DNA of 64,000 nt from positions 1,073,001 through 1,137,000 of the forward strand of contig NZ_CP044990.1 of NCBI RefSeq assembly GCF_009017495.1, written 5' to 3'. Both the position numbers and the translations under genes were made by a program. This document shows positions 43,844 through 53,875 of this stretch, piece after piece. Origin of the DNA: Deinococcus sp. AJ005 (GTDB lineage: Bacteria > Deinococcota > Deinococci > Deinococcales > Deinococcaceae). Each line of letters starts with the position of its first letter. Position 1 is the stretch's first letter. The notes under the pieces are model-generated. The model was not told the origin of the DNA. It ran no database searches and saw only the letters and a list, made by a program, of their open reading frames with translations.

Positions 43844-45790
43844 TCAAAGTATATTTTTTCCTGCTCTAATTGTAACTAGCCTAATGCTGTGAACATATTT
43901 TTCATATATGGTATTCGCTACAATCATCAATTTTTCTGTTCTATAACTTCCAAAAATACATGCACTTTCGAGAAACCGAGGAAAACTTATCAGTTTTCCG
44001 TCTTGCATTAGCCTGATGGCGAGATGATCAAGCTTGCGGATGTGAAAGTCTTCTAAGCTCTCCGAAAATTTCTTGATCTCTGCGCTTGTCAATGGTAATT
44101 TCCCAGTCCGAAATGCTCCATGTCGCAGATCTATATGAGAAATTATCTCATGACTGGTGATCTGCCGTATTTTTTGCCTCTCGTTGTCTAAAGAATACAA
44201 AGAGCGAACAAGCACTGGAATCTCCAATGCTGTTTTGACATCCATGGCATGCCATTTTTGCGCCAACCGCGCATAATCTGTCACATGGCGGCGTGGTGCG
44301 GGAACATGTTGATCAAACCATTCTCGGTCATGCCGCATCAGCCACTCATAATGTCGCTTATAGGGGCCAGTTGCCAATTGTGTTCGGGAAATATTGGGTT
44401 CTACAGTTATGGCGTTTAATATTTTCTGACGCCCTTGCTGTCGCCTTTCTCCCGATACGGCCTCTTTTCTTTCTGCTCTTGCAAAGATGCCTCTCATATA
44501 CCGGGGAGAATCCCATCTATCACTGCCAAGCGACTTCGAGATTTTCATGAGCTTGGTTACGCTGATACCTAGAACATCGGCAATATAGCTTTTATCTCGA
44601 TCTGATTCAGTAACTAGCTTGATCAGTTCTTCAATCCAAATTGCCCCATAGTCATACACAATTGTCTTTTCAATTGAATTTTTGACAAGAACTGCGTATG
44701 TATATCCACAGCTTTCGCATTTGAATAAATATGATTTATTTCGATAAGAGAGAGTTATCTCTCTTATCTTTCCCAAGCATCTAAAATTCTTTAAAGAGTT
44801 TTTGCAGCCCCATGGCCCTTTACCAAATGGATGGATAACTCTGGAGATGGAAGGCGGCTGACTAAAGAACTCATCAAGCGGAATCTTAAGGAATAGAATC
44901 ATGAGGATATGTTGCAAAGTGTGTGAGCGTTTCGCGTGTGGTGAGATTAATCCTGCTATCCTTTTCCAAGGATCTTCCATATCCTTAAACCCCAATAAGA
45001 GTAAAAGTGATTTAGAATAATACTTCATAAGCATTTCTTTAAGACCAGATCTATCTGCCATCCCTCCTGGCGACATCAATCCCAGGACAGTAATCTTCTC
45101 ACGGTATTTCAGAGTTCCCCAAGTTTGGTGTGGCATATTGCATTGTGATTGAATGAGTAGAAGTGATATAGTGGAAATATCTCTTAGTATATCATGATCT
45201 ATTTGTCCCAATTGATCAATTTGCGCTGTAACATGTTTTGTTGGAGGGAGTTCCGAAACTGTTAAAATTTGTGAGCTTGATACTTTGCTTGATGTGGAGA
45301 CAGATGTTTGAAGAAGAGCGGTGTCGAGGTGATATGGACATATCAGTACACCAGGAGCTTGATGCACGGTATGCCAGTATGGCTCACCATACCTTTCGGT
45401 GTCAGCTTTGACGCACTCTGGACATATATGGAGCCAGCTCTGCTCTCGAATCCCACTCATGGTTAAGCCCATGAATCCAGGCAAACCGCTACCGGACCCT
45501 TTCATTCTTTCCATAATTTCAGATTGACGGTCCGGCACTGTGAATGCTGTATAGTATCTGAATAGTGTATTTTGTGATATTAGATCTTCTACAGAATAGT
45601 CTTGCCAACTTGGTAGATTCTCGACTAATGTAGACAGATGGGCTGGTAGGCGAAAGCCAACTTTATTAATTTTTCCACTGAATACATGACGTATTGTCTG
45701 AGTATAGGTAATCTGAAGATTAGAGCTATATCGAGCTAGAACACTATACAGAAGCTCATCTGGATAAGCGTCAGGAATTAAATTTGGCAT
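43844..45790 (-). CDS. tnsD: TnsD/TniQ-family target-selection protein
   Basis: 648 residues. The N terminus PNLIPDAYPDELLYSVLARY is the TniQ opening. A zinc finger is formed by HICPECVKADTERYGEPYW and LICPYHLDTAL (CxxC and CxxH). A second pair, FKCESCGY, lies further on, followed by a long C-terminal DNA-binding region. In Tn7, TnsD binds a specific chromosomal site and recruits TnsC. Here the likely site is in comEC, inferred from the insertion. The gene is clearly more AT-rich than tnsABC. It begins three bases after tnsC. Confidence 0.9.
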   Translation of the reverse strand: MPNLIPDAYPDELLYSVLARYSSNLQITYTQTIRHVFSGKINKVGFRLPAHLSTLVENLPSWQDYSVEDLISQNTLFRYYTAFTVPDRQSEIMERMKGSGSGLPGFMGLTMSGIREQSWLHICPECVKADTERYGEPYWHTVHQAPGVLICPYHLDTALLQTSVSTSSKVSSSQILTVSELPPTKHVTAQIDQLGQIDHDILRDISTISLLLIQSQCNMPHQTWGTLKYREKITVLGLMSPGGMADRSGLKEMLMKYYSKSLLLLLGFKDMEDPWKRIAGLISPHAKRSHTLQHILMILFLKIPLDEFFSQPPSISRVIHPFGKGPWGCKNSLKNFRCLGKIREITLSYRNKSYLFKCESCGYTYAVLVKNSIEKTIVYDYGAIWIEELIKLVTESDRDKSYIADVLGISVTKLMKISKSLGSDRWDSPRYMRGIFARAERKEAVSGERRQQGRQKILNAITVEPNISRTQLATGPYKRHYEWLMRHDREWFDQHVPAPRRHVTDYARLAQKWHAMDVKTALEIPVLVRSLYSLDNERQKIRQITSHEIISHIDLRHGAFRTGKLPLTSAEIKKFSESLEDFHIRKLDHLAIRLMQDGKLISFPRFLESACIFGSYRTEKLMIVANTIYEKYVHSIRLVTIRAGKNIL

Positions 45791-45793
45791 ACT

Positions 45794-47455
45794 TCAGTCC
45801 TCCGAATTTTCTGTATTGACGACATCTAGAAGATTTTGAACATAACCATGCCGTTTTAGACTATTGTGAACGCTGGTGGGCGCGTCTTTTGCGATCTGTG
45901 GCAGCTCCAAGCCGCCAAGATTCGCTCTACGCTTCCTCTTGGGTCCAACTGTTACTTGTTTGGCTATCTGCTGCGCTGCTGCCGGTGCAGCAACTGCAAT
46001 CAAATCTTGAGCTGTCGCGTGTTCACCCAGACTGCTCATCGCCACTCTGACCGCCTCAAAGGCAATGGCTTCTGTAACTCCCTGATTCCGAAGTCGAGCG
46101 ACTGCTTCGATTGATGGCGTCATTGTCGTGTGAACTGTGACTAGGCTTTGTAGCTCGGTCATTAATCGTGTAGCTTTTCGCGCATCTTCGATGATTTGAT
46201 CTGCAATGTCACCTGTAATGAAGAGGTCTTGGATCATCGCGAGTGGTGCTTTTCCTGTCGAACCTTGTCGCAAAACCTTTAACGCACCATGTGCGAGTCT
46301 TAGGCTATCTTGTAGGACTGAGTAAAATAGGTCAGCCGACATTTCTACTGGTTCGTCTCGAACAATCGCACGAGCTTGTGCCAGCATATAAATTTTGCAG
46401 GCCATGTCAGCGATACCCTGTGACGTGTTGAATAAAGCCATACTCAATTCTTCAGTCAATGGTGTCGGTATTGTAGTGTATTGATATCTCCAAAGCTCTT
46501 CAATAAATATTTGCCAAGCCTCATCATACTTGAGTACTTCCCAAATAAAGTCGCCTTGGCCGGTTCCACGTCTCGCGATTCGGAAATCACGAGTTAAAAG
46601 CTCTTTCGCGGCGAGAGTGCCAATGAGAATAACTGGAACGCCAATAGTGTTCATCAACTCCACAAAAAAGCTCAAGAGTCTAGCCTCACCTCCAGAGGAG
46701 GCTTGTTTGAGGTTTTGAATCTCGTCAATAACCCATACACCTAGGTGGATCTCGGCCATGACCACTTTAAGATTTTGAAGCAGAATATCAGCAGTTGTTG
46801 TGGTGCTGACATATAGCTTCTCATAACCAGTTTCAAGCACAGCATCAATTGCACGGAAAGCCGCGACACACATGGCTCTTACACTTCCATCGTTAGGGCA
46901 ATCGAGTTTGAGCCACACCATCTGTGCAGCGGTGAAACGCTTATCAGCATATTTTCGGTGCAAGATAACCTGAGGATAGAGAAGTAATGTTCGTTCGATT
47001 GCTGTTGACTTACCCGTGCCTGGGGTTCCAAGAATATAGAAGCTACTTTGGCTTGCGGCAGGGGCGGGTAAGTCTTCGTCCAGAAATGTTTTTCCAGATA
47101 GAGCTTCCCTAATTCCACGCCTCTGGGTAGAATCGATTGGATTACGCCCAACATAGCCCCAGCGTAATGCACTGTTCACAGCGTTCATGAGGTAAACGTA
47201 ATTGGGAAGAGGTTGTATGAAGCGTCGTGTATTATAAATCTTCTCGAGACGGTCATAGGCTGGAAGCTCTCTCTCTTCGTCGCTGTAAGCAGGTGCATGG
47301 CGTTGCTTATCGAGAGCCAGCCCGATGTTCCGGCGATCCGGGATCGCTTCAATCAGCGGATGCCCCTGGTATTCGGAAACGGACTGAGCGGTATATGTAG
47401 CGTGGATAATTGCTCCTCTGAGAAGAGGGCGCATTCTTGGCAGTGTGGCCGTCAT
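45794..47455 (-). CDS. tnsC: TnsC-like AAA+ transposition regulator
   Basis: 553 residues. Walker A GTPGTGKST (Lys149) and Walker B GVWVIDEIQNL (Asp244-Glu245) fix it as the AAA ATPase. TnsC links the TnsD-bound target to the TnsAB transposase. The C terminus is basic (GPKRKRRANLGG). The start overlaps the tnsB stop by four bases (ATGA). Confidence 0.93.
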   Translation of the reverse strand: MTATLPRMRPLLRGAIIHATYTAQSVSEYQGHPLIEAIPDRRNIGLALDKQRHAPAYSDEERELPAYDRLEKIYNTRRFIQPLPNYVYLMNAVNSALRWGYVGRNPIDSTQRRGIREALSGKTFLDEDLPAPAASQSSFYILGTPGTGKSTAIERTLLLYPQVILHRKYADKRFTAAQMVWLKLDCPNDGSVRAMCVAAFRAIDAVLETGYEKLYVSTTTTADILLQNLKVVMAEIHLGVWVIDEIQNLKQASSGGEARLLSFFVELMNTIGVPVILIGTLAAKELLTRDFRIARRGTGQGDFIWEVLKYDEAWQIFIEELWRYQYTTIPTPLTEELSMALFNTSQGIADMACKIYMLAQARAIVRDEPVEMSADLFYSVLQDSLRLAHGALKVLRQGSTGKAPLAMIQDLFITGDIADQIIEDARKATRLMTELQSLVTVHTTMTPSIEAVARLRNQGVTEAIAFEAVRVAMSSLGEHATAQDLIAVAAPAAAQQIAKQVTVGPKRKRRANLGGLELPQIAKDAPTSVHNSLKRHGYVQNLLDVVNTENSED

Positions 47456-49692
47456 TTAGTTCTCCTTGGTGTCGAGCGCAAGAGATCCATGAATGTAGGT
47501 GGGGCGATGTAACCTGCCGACCTCTGCGGGTGACTAGTGGCGTGCGGTGGTTCGTCCGATGGCACAAGGATGGTCGACAGCGCATCCTCTTCACGGCGGA
47601 GCGCTTTCTCTGAGGCTTGGAGGGCGGCATCAACCGTGGCTCTGGCCGCTTTGGAACGCCCTGCCCGGTGGACCTGGAGGCGGCCTTCTACCCTTGCTGC
47701 CTGGTGCTGGAGGTCAGCGTTGTAGTTTGCCGTACCCTGCCGAATGTGTTGCTCACCTTCTTGTTTCAGTGCCTTCTGATTAACCGTCCATTCGTCATAG
47801 TCCACAAAAGACCGGGCTTGAAACGCACTGTGGTGATCTTTAAGGGTGCAGATCTCATGTGTCTGCTCACCGGGAATACGCAGATATAGTTGATCCATCC
47901 GCCAAGGGTCATACGACACCTCTACGTATCTTGGGCCGGTGCGGCTACCTTTGTATTCCCGCTCTCGTTCCCGCCCCCACCATTGTTCGTCGTCTCCTCG
48001 CTGGGACCAGTACATATTGTTTTTGTACGACAGCCCAGAGGACGTCACTCTCGCCTTGCCCACCGGCAATAGGCTGAGCGCCAGTTCAGTGGCATCAACG
48101 ACGCGGCGGTGCTGGGGCCGGTGTGTGAGACCCCAGGCCCAGATTTCGTCGGGGAACGGCTGTACGCCGTCACGCAGCATGTCTTCGTCCAGAAAATCAA
48201 GAGAGAGTCTGCGGAATTTATTCATGTGCTGCATCGTCCGCAGGAGCGCCCAAGTGAATTCATCCAGCGTGAAGCGGGCATCGAGCTTGACATCATGTTC
48301 GCCTGGAGTTCGCTTTCTGCTTCGCTCAGTACCGTCTAGGCGGGCAACCAGCATTCTCTTGAGTGAACTGATGGCCCCCTCCACGAGTCCCTTGAGGTCT
48401 GGACGGTAAGGCGGGTCTTGCATGAAAGCCAGGCCTAGATGTTCAGCGATATGCCGGATTTGACCGTTGGCAAATTCGCCCCCATCAATGTGGAGTTTGC
48501 TAGGCAAATAGCCTGCTGCAAACTCCGCGTCGTGTATTCCGTACCGGGCCAGAAAATCGGTCTTGTCGCTGGCGGCGTTGTATAAAGCTAGTTTCGCGGA
48601 GTGATAGTTCAAGTTTTCGTAAGTGACGCATACTCCGACCCACCGTGCGCTAAATGCGTCCACGAAGACGTATACCTTCGGAAACCTGTTTAGAAATGCG
48701 GGATTGATGCCGTTGAGCAGGTGAATCGGCACCACCATCCCATCACCCACGTACACTTCCCCCGGTCCTGAGACGCGGCGCTTGTCCCGGCCCATATGGG
48801 GCCGCAACTCCCGTCCATAGCGCCGTTCCCCTACGGTCTGGGTCAGATGCTTGGCGAGATCACCGTACTTCGTCTTCTTCATCCAGTACAGAAACTGGGT
48901 CTTGGTTGGGCAACGGTGTGCAGGCCATAGCACTGGCACTGGATAGCCACCCGTCCAGTCTTCATCCGAAAAAGAGTCTTCCAGGGTGGCTTGATATGCC
49001 TGCTCTGGGGTACGTCCTCCACGGATGTAATGTCTGTTGATGCCCAGAACAAGTTTCTCTGCCGTTCGGCCTGTGACGTTAATTCCCTCAACCTCTGGAT
49101 TTAACTGGCCCCGTACCGATGGACGCCCAAGCTTGCGCCCGGTATACTCCCTCGGCTTTCCTTTCCCTCCCCGCCGTGCGTAAGCTGGGACAAGAGCATT
49201 TTTGGTCTGCCCCAATTGCAGATAAGTGCGAAGCCAGCGTCGTATGGTTTTTTCCGAGACTCCCGCCTTTAAGGCTGCGCTCCGAATTAGTGGGCGGCGC
49301 TTTGAAGGTTGCAAATACTGCTCTGGCCCTGCGTCGAGAATAGGGGTTAGTCCAAGCCAGGCGGTCTCCAGAGCGCGGCGCTGGGCATCACCCTCATTGG
49401 ATGTCGCCGCTGCACCGCCGTTGAAGAAGAGCGGGGGGCGGCAGCGCGCCAGCACTTCAACACCTTCTGCTGTATTCTCATCCTGTAAAGCGGTCAGCGT
49501 GTCTGCTTGCCAATCTTCACTGAACTCAATTTTGCTTAGGAAAAACGGCTGCGCGAAAGGGTCAAACACATTGATGAAGAGCAGCGTTTCGCTGTCGTGA
49601 GAAATCCAGAGAAGGCGTTCGTAACGTCTCTCTCCGTCCTCACCGAGTCTACGGAGGACTGTATTGATCGCAGGCCAGGGCTGAGCCGTCAT
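47452..49692 (-). CDS. tnsB: TnsB-like DDE transposase
   Basis: 746 residues from the ATG at 49692. N-terminal helix-turn-helix regions (KAGVSEKTIRRWLRTYLQLG) bind the ends. The retroviral-integrase-like core has Asp317 (YVGDGMVV), Asp403 (HIDGGEF) and Glu438 (GLVEGAI), the last two 35 apart as in DDE enzymes. A Mu-type C-terminal beta barrel and a basic tail follow. It cuts and joins transposon 3' ends. The longer frame upstream lies inside tnsA and is not used. Confidence 0.94.
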   Translation of the reverse strand: MTAQPWPAINTVLRRLGEDGERRYERLLWISHDSETLLFINVFDPFAQPFFLSKIEFSEDWQADTLTALQDENTAEGVEVLARCRPPLFFNGGAAATSNEGDAQRRALETAWLGLTPILDAGPEQYLQPSKRRPLIRSAALKAGVSEKTIRRWLRTYLQLGQTKNALVPAYARRGGKGKPREYTGRKLGRPSVRGQLNPEVEGINVTGRTAEKLVLGINRHYIRGGRTPEQAYQATLEDSFSDEDWTGGYPVPVLWPAHRCPTKTQFLYWMKKTKYGDLAKHLTQTVGERRYGRELRPHMGRDKRRVSGPGEVYVGDGMVVPIHLLNGINPAFLNRFPKVYVFVDAFSARWVGVCVTYENLNYHSAKLALYNAASDKTDFLARYGIHDAEFAAGYLPSKLHIDGGEFANGQIRHIAEHLGLAFMQDPPYRPDLKGLVEGAISSLKRMLVARLDGTERSRKRTPGEHDVKLDARFTLDEFTWALLRTMQHMNKFRRLSLDFLDEDMLRDGVQPFPDEIWAWGLTHRPQHRRVVDATELALSLLPVGKARVTSSGLSYKNNMYWSQRGDDEQWWGREREREYKGSRTGPRYVEVSYDPWRMDQLYLRIPGEQTHEICTLKDHHSAFQARSFVDYDEWTVNQKALKQEGEQHIRQGTANYNADLQHQAARVEGRLQVHRAGRSKAARATVDAALQASEKALRREEDALSTILVPSDEPPHATSHPQRSAGYIAPPTFMDLLRSTPRRTK

Positions 49693-50537
49693 GACCGTAC
49701 ACTCCAAGTTGGCATCTGTTTGCGCTGATCCACGATCAAATCGGTCAGTGGATGGTTGACTCTGAAGATGGTGTTCCTTAGATCGCAGACCCACAGGCCG
49801 TGATAGATCAACTGCCGGACCACAGACAGGGCGCTCCCAGGTTCCAGGGCAAGGTCGCAGTCCACCCTTTTTCCTAGATTGGTCAGCGCGAGAGCAGGAT
49901 GCCAGTGTTGCTCCAATGCCGCCCGTATTCTGGTCATCTGCGCTTGGGAGATCAGTCCAAACGTGCGCGGTGAGAGGTGGGTAATATTTTTGATCAGTAT
50001 TTGCGGCAGTTCATGCTCTGTCACGATGGACCAATCCACTTCACGGTCTTCCAGACCGTAATCGGTCAGGTAGCGGCGCTCTAACTCCTGGCGTATCAAC
50101 GTCGCGCGATTTTCCAACTGCGCTGACTTTTTGAAACTAATGACTTTGAATGGTACCGCAACATCGTCCGAGAGGGTCACCACAAAATCGATGGTGAGGA
50201 CAAATGGCTGGGCACCATTCTTTGGGTCTAGTGGATGATGGATACCCAGACGATCCGCCAGTTCAACGGTGGATTCGAGAGGCAGCAGTGGATATTGCTC
50301 ACGGATGTCGATAACGGCTGGATGCCATTCCAGGACACTTAGGCAGGCAGCCTCGCCGTCACTCAACAGGTGGTGTTCGCGGCCAGTCTTATAGCCGGGC
50401 AATAGATGTTTGCGACCCTTGGACGATATCTCGTGCATGAGTATCCACGGGACGTAATCGGCCAGTGTTCCCTTACCACGCCCCTCCTTGTGACGGCGTG
50501 CGTCCGCAGGGATCAGGTTTGCTTGTTCGCCCGTCAT
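49689..50537 (-). CDS. tnsA: TnsA-like endonuclease subunit
   Basis: 282 residues from the ATG at 50537. GREHHLLSDGEAACLSVLEW and VIDIREQYPLLPLE are TnsA hallmarks. The restriction-like catalytic residues are Glu62, Asp117 (LTIDFVV) and Lys136/137 (SFKKS). TnsA cuts the 5' strands, giving cut-and-paste movement. First gene of the operon; it overlaps tnsB by four bases. Confidence 0.93.
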   Translation of the reverse strand: MTGEQANLIPADARRHKEGRGKGTLADYVPWILMHEISSKGRKHLLPGYKTGREHHLLSDGEAACLSVLEWHPAVIDIREQYPLLPLESTVELADRLGIHHPLDPKNGAQPFVLTIDFVVTLSDDVAVPFKVISFKKSAQLENRATLIRQELERRYLTDYGLEDREVDWSIVTEHELPQILIKNITHLSPRTFGLISQAQMTRIRAALEQHWHPALALTNLGKRVDCDLALEPGSALSVVRQLIYHGLWVCDLRNTIFRVNHPLTDLIVDQRKQMPTWSVRS

Positions 50538-51033
50538 TATTTCACGCCTATCAGTAGGGTGCAAAGATAGGAAGAATAGCGTGCAGGACAACTGGTGCGT
50601 TGAACGTTGGAAACGGTAAACTGAGCAGAATACATAGGCATAACCTCCCCTACCTGCCCTCATCAGCGTTTTGCGCTGAAGTGTGGGTAGAGCAGGGGAT
50701 GTCGCTCGCGCCTACTGCCAGACGTTTAATGTCGTCATTGCAGGTGCCTTAAATCTATACCCGGCTCGGCGGCGGAGCAAGGGGGTTGCAGGTGTAAAGA
50801 TGCCGCAACGGCATCACGCACTATTTTTGTGCGCCAGCAGTTGCTCATTGGGATTTTCCTTTCTCATTCTCCATTGTGCTGTTGTGTGGGGTACGCCCGA
50901 GAATCAAGTAGAGATGGGAGTCCAAAATCAAAGTCCCAATGTTTTATCACTTGTGCTTCCACTGGATTCCCTGCAAAGCGTCTGATGCCTCACACGCCGA
51001 GCTATAATGGGTATAGGTTTCAAAGTATGTCCA
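50538..51033. other. Non-coding leader region upstream of tnsA
   Basis: About 500 bases between the tns operon and IS4 copy C. The open frames have no coding look. The operon promoter should be here, but I see no convincing -35/-10 pair. No repeats matching the transposon ends. Confidence 0.5.
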
Positions 51034-52163
51034 CTGACTACCCCTCAAAACGAGGTGTGAGCTTCGCCAGTGCCCGCCAGGACGATGTCGAGGGATGAAG
51101 CAGCAGGTCCTGGAGATGATCCAGACCCAACCGGAAGACACTGACCTCACCGTAGCCGTGGTTTTTCTTCTTGATTGGGGAGAGACGCGCCAGAACCTCC
51201 CCGGTCACACAGGCCCAGATGAATGAGATCGACACTGCTGTGAGCAGTGTCGAGATTCGCTCAGCGCGGGTCAGACCCGTGTCCTCCAGATTGAAGCCGC
51301 GTGTTTTTAACGCACTGTGGAGATTTTCTGCCTGCCATCTCGAACTGTAGCGGGCCAAATTCCTGGCCCCGCGTCCCTGGTACGCCAGGAACAAGGTTTC
51401 GCCTGCCGCGTTCTTGGTTCCCAAGACCCGGAGCTTGACCCCATAGACCACCAACGGGCGGTGTCAGATCCTGAATTCGCTGTGCTGGAGGTTCTTGAAG
51501 CAGGCCCAGACGGGCATGCTGCCTACTTTTGAGTCAGCGCGCAAGCGGATACACGGGGCAATACCCTGCTGCTCTAGAAAGGTGAACCACGCTTTGCCGA
51601 CAAATTCGCGGTCTGCGAGCAGACCGCTGACCTTGCGCTCAGGACAGGCTGTCCGGAAACGCTCGACGAGAGCCTGTCGGGTGGCGCTGTTGCTGTTCCC
51701 ACCGTGCGGGATTAACGTCCACATCAGAGGCAAGCTGAACCCGTTCCAAACGGCAGAGAGCAACAGAATGTTCACATCCTGTGAACCAAGTTTCCAATTC
51801 GTGCGGTCCAGGATGAGCCAGAGGTCGTCTTCAGGCAAGAAGGACAGGGCAAACCGGGCGAAAAAGGCATCAGGAAACTCGAACTGAACGAAGCGCAGCA
51901 GCCGCTGGTACCGGGTCTCGAGTGTGCCAGGAAGGTGGACGTGCGTTTTCAGGGTGTACAGCACCACCGTCCGGGCTTGGAGGATGGCGAGAATCAGGGC
52001 GGAGAGAACGGCCAGGCGGCGAGCGTCAATCGGAAAGGCAGACCGCAGCGCGGTCTGCAACGTATCCTGTGGGTGTCGGTTTCGGGACGGGGTCTTCATC
52101 GCAGAAAACACCCTACTGGAGCCGACCTTTTGTTTCAGGTCAGGAGTTTTGAGGGGTAGTCAG
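51034..52163 (-). mobile_element. IS4-family copy C, full length
   Basis: Both 18-base tips are present: CTGACTACCCCTCAAAAC at 51034 and its exact inverse ending at 52163. The length of 1130 bases matches copy D. No convincing target duplication is visible. Confidence 0.92.
51038..52111 (-). pseudogene. IS4 transposase of copy C, interrupted by a nonsense codon
   Basis: The frame matches copy D throughout, but the Trp codon in FRIWHRPLVV is TGA at 51464-51466. The N-terminal 215 residues (WLILDRTNW, LLADREFVG) and C-terminal 138 residues (with YSSRWQAENLHSALK) stay in one frame. A single G-to-A change explains it. Confidence 0.88.
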
Positions 52164-52243
52164 GTACTGCCGAATCCATATTAATCGTGATTTTAGCCTT
52201 TTAACTTAATAAATTGCATCAAGCCATTATTCCAGGGCGTTAG

Positions 52244-53875
52244 TCATTTGCCAATTACCGGTAGATGCATATTAATTAGCATTCCTCGTCGAGTTCTCTG
52301 TAAAACATATGAACCTTGCTTCGGATCATAAATTTTCATAACATCAAACACTTCTAGATTGAATTCAGTAATGGTTTGTGTCCCTCTAATCTTGATAGCA
52401 GGGCCACGAAAAACATATTGTGGAGTAGTGTAGACTGTCGTTTTAAAGGTTTTGAGCGGCTTTGCATCTTTTACGAAGATATTAATCATTTGTTCAGCTT
52501 CCTTATTAGTTACTCCCGCAGGATAATTAAGTTGTCGTGCCCGGTTACCAATACTCTTCGCAAAAATCGACTCGGAATTGATCGTACTAATAAATGACAT
52601 CATCTTTAGAGTTTTTTCTTCTGGTAAGCTTGATCCAAGTTCTGTTACTCTGAGAATTGTGTTAGCATATATTTTCGGATTAAAATTTTTAATATTTAAA
52701 ATAATATCTTTAAAAACCTCAGTTTTGCTGGCAACTGTAGCCAGTTTAGAGATAGGAAAGAATGGTATACATAAGGCGATATAATGTGTTGTAATTTCAA
52801 AATCAGATAACTCATGGCCATCAAACATACTTTTGCCCGTTAATATTGAGGCCGCAGATATGGGTATTGATGTCACAGGGAAGATACCTAAACCGATTTC
52901 CAAAGCTGATATTGCTAAGGTTCTTGCGATTTCGTATTCAATTTTATCTCCGCTGATTAGGGCAGTATTAGCAATCTTAACAGCTTTGATGCCAGCAGGT
53001 ATAACATTTTTGTCCACTGCAATAGCTTGTGCATTCTTTAAGTCAATGTATAGCTGATTAAGACTAGAAGAATCTCCCAGTTTTTCATATTTATTTTGAG
53101 GCAGAAGAGATAAATTTTTTAGTGTTTCATCTGGCGCACTAATTTGCTTATCCAATAACGATCTATTGTTGGAAATTAAATTTTTATAAAATGCGTAGTA
53201 ATTTGTTGCTTCTTCAAGTCTGTTCTGCGACATCAATTTATCCATAGCTTGCAGTGTATTTGTTTGAAGTCTCCTGCGGTTATGGTAGCTTCTCTCAATA
53301 TAAAATTGGCTCTTGGAATAAAAATTATAGGTTGAGTTTTGAGGAAGGAATAAGTCTTGGTCTGGATTTTCACCCTTCAATCTGTTCGGATACTCACTGT
53401 TAGTCTTCATTTTTCCATATAATTCTAATGAATCCAGCAAATCTTGTATCATAATCTCGGCAACTAGCTTTCCTTGTGGCGTTTCTTGATTTGTTTTTAT
53501 ATTACCTTTTATTTCTTGATAAATTGAATTGGATATTTCTTTACCAATAGACGATGTGTCATCATTGGATTGAATCCTTGCAATAGATTGCTCAAGTGCT
53601 TGTTTCGTATCATTATATATTTTTTGCAGTTGCGAATTATTTATTGGAGTGATTCCTGTATATAATCCCGATGGATATGTCCCGATTGTTGGCGGAGTAA
53701 GAATATAGACTCCTGGCAGATGGGCTTCTCCAGTATTCTGACAACCCCCGTAACAATATCTTAAATCATAATTTATTTGAAGTGCATTAACAGGATCCGC
53801 GAGTATTGAAGTAGAAAGAATAAAGATTGTCATGTATATTCTGTTTTGGCAATTATTTAGTCTATTGTTTGACAT
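52244..53875 (-). CDS. Predicted secreted protein with a pre-toxin-TG-like segment
   Basis: 543 residues, strongly AT-rich. A hydrophobic N-terminal stretch (RIYMTIFILSTSILADPVNA) looks like a signal peptide. The middle is helical and Gln/Asn-rich. Residues about 325-375 (LEIGLGIFPVTSIPISAASI, then GHELSDFEITTHYIALCIPF) resemble the PT-TG linker that precedes C-terminal toxin domains in polymorphic toxins. The last ~60 residues (YVFRGPAIKIRGTQTITEF) would be the toxin tip, which I do not recognise. The gene overlaps the upstream one by 14 bases. Toxin role is inference. Confidence 0.65.
   Translation of the reverse strand: MSNNRLNNCQNRIYMTIFILSTSILADPVNALQINYDLRYCYGGCQNTGEAHLPGVYILTPPTIGTYPSGLYTGITPINNSQLQKIYNDTKQALEQSIARIQSNDDTSSIGKEISNSIYQEIKGNIKTNQETPQGKLVAEIMIQDLLDSLELYGKMKTNSEYPNRLKGENPDQDLFLPQNSTYNFYSKSQFYIERSYHNRRRLQTNTLQAMDKLMSQNRLEEATNYYAFYKNLISNNRSLLDKQISAPDETLKNLSLLPQNKYEKLGDSSSLNQLYIDLKNAQAIAVDKNVIPAGIKAVKIANTALISGDKIEYEIARTLAISALEIGLGIFPVTSIPISAASILTGKSMFDGHELSDFEITTHYIALCIPFFPISKLATVASKTEVFKDIILNIKNFNPKIYANTILRVTELGSSLPEEKTLKMMSFISTINSESIFAKSIGNRARQLNYPAGVTNKEAEQMINIFVKDAKPLKTFKTTVYTTPQYVFRGPAIKIRGTQTITEFNLEVFDVMKIYDPKQGSYVLQRTRRGMLINMHLPVIGK

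Noticed and set aside
47537..49600. Several plus-strand frames over tnsB
   Set aside because: They are shadows of the transposase gene, which has a full DDE triad and domain order.
52164..52243. Possible target duplication around IS4 copy C
   Set aside because: Flanks GTATGTCCA and GTACTGCCG are only loosely similar and not a convincing duplication.
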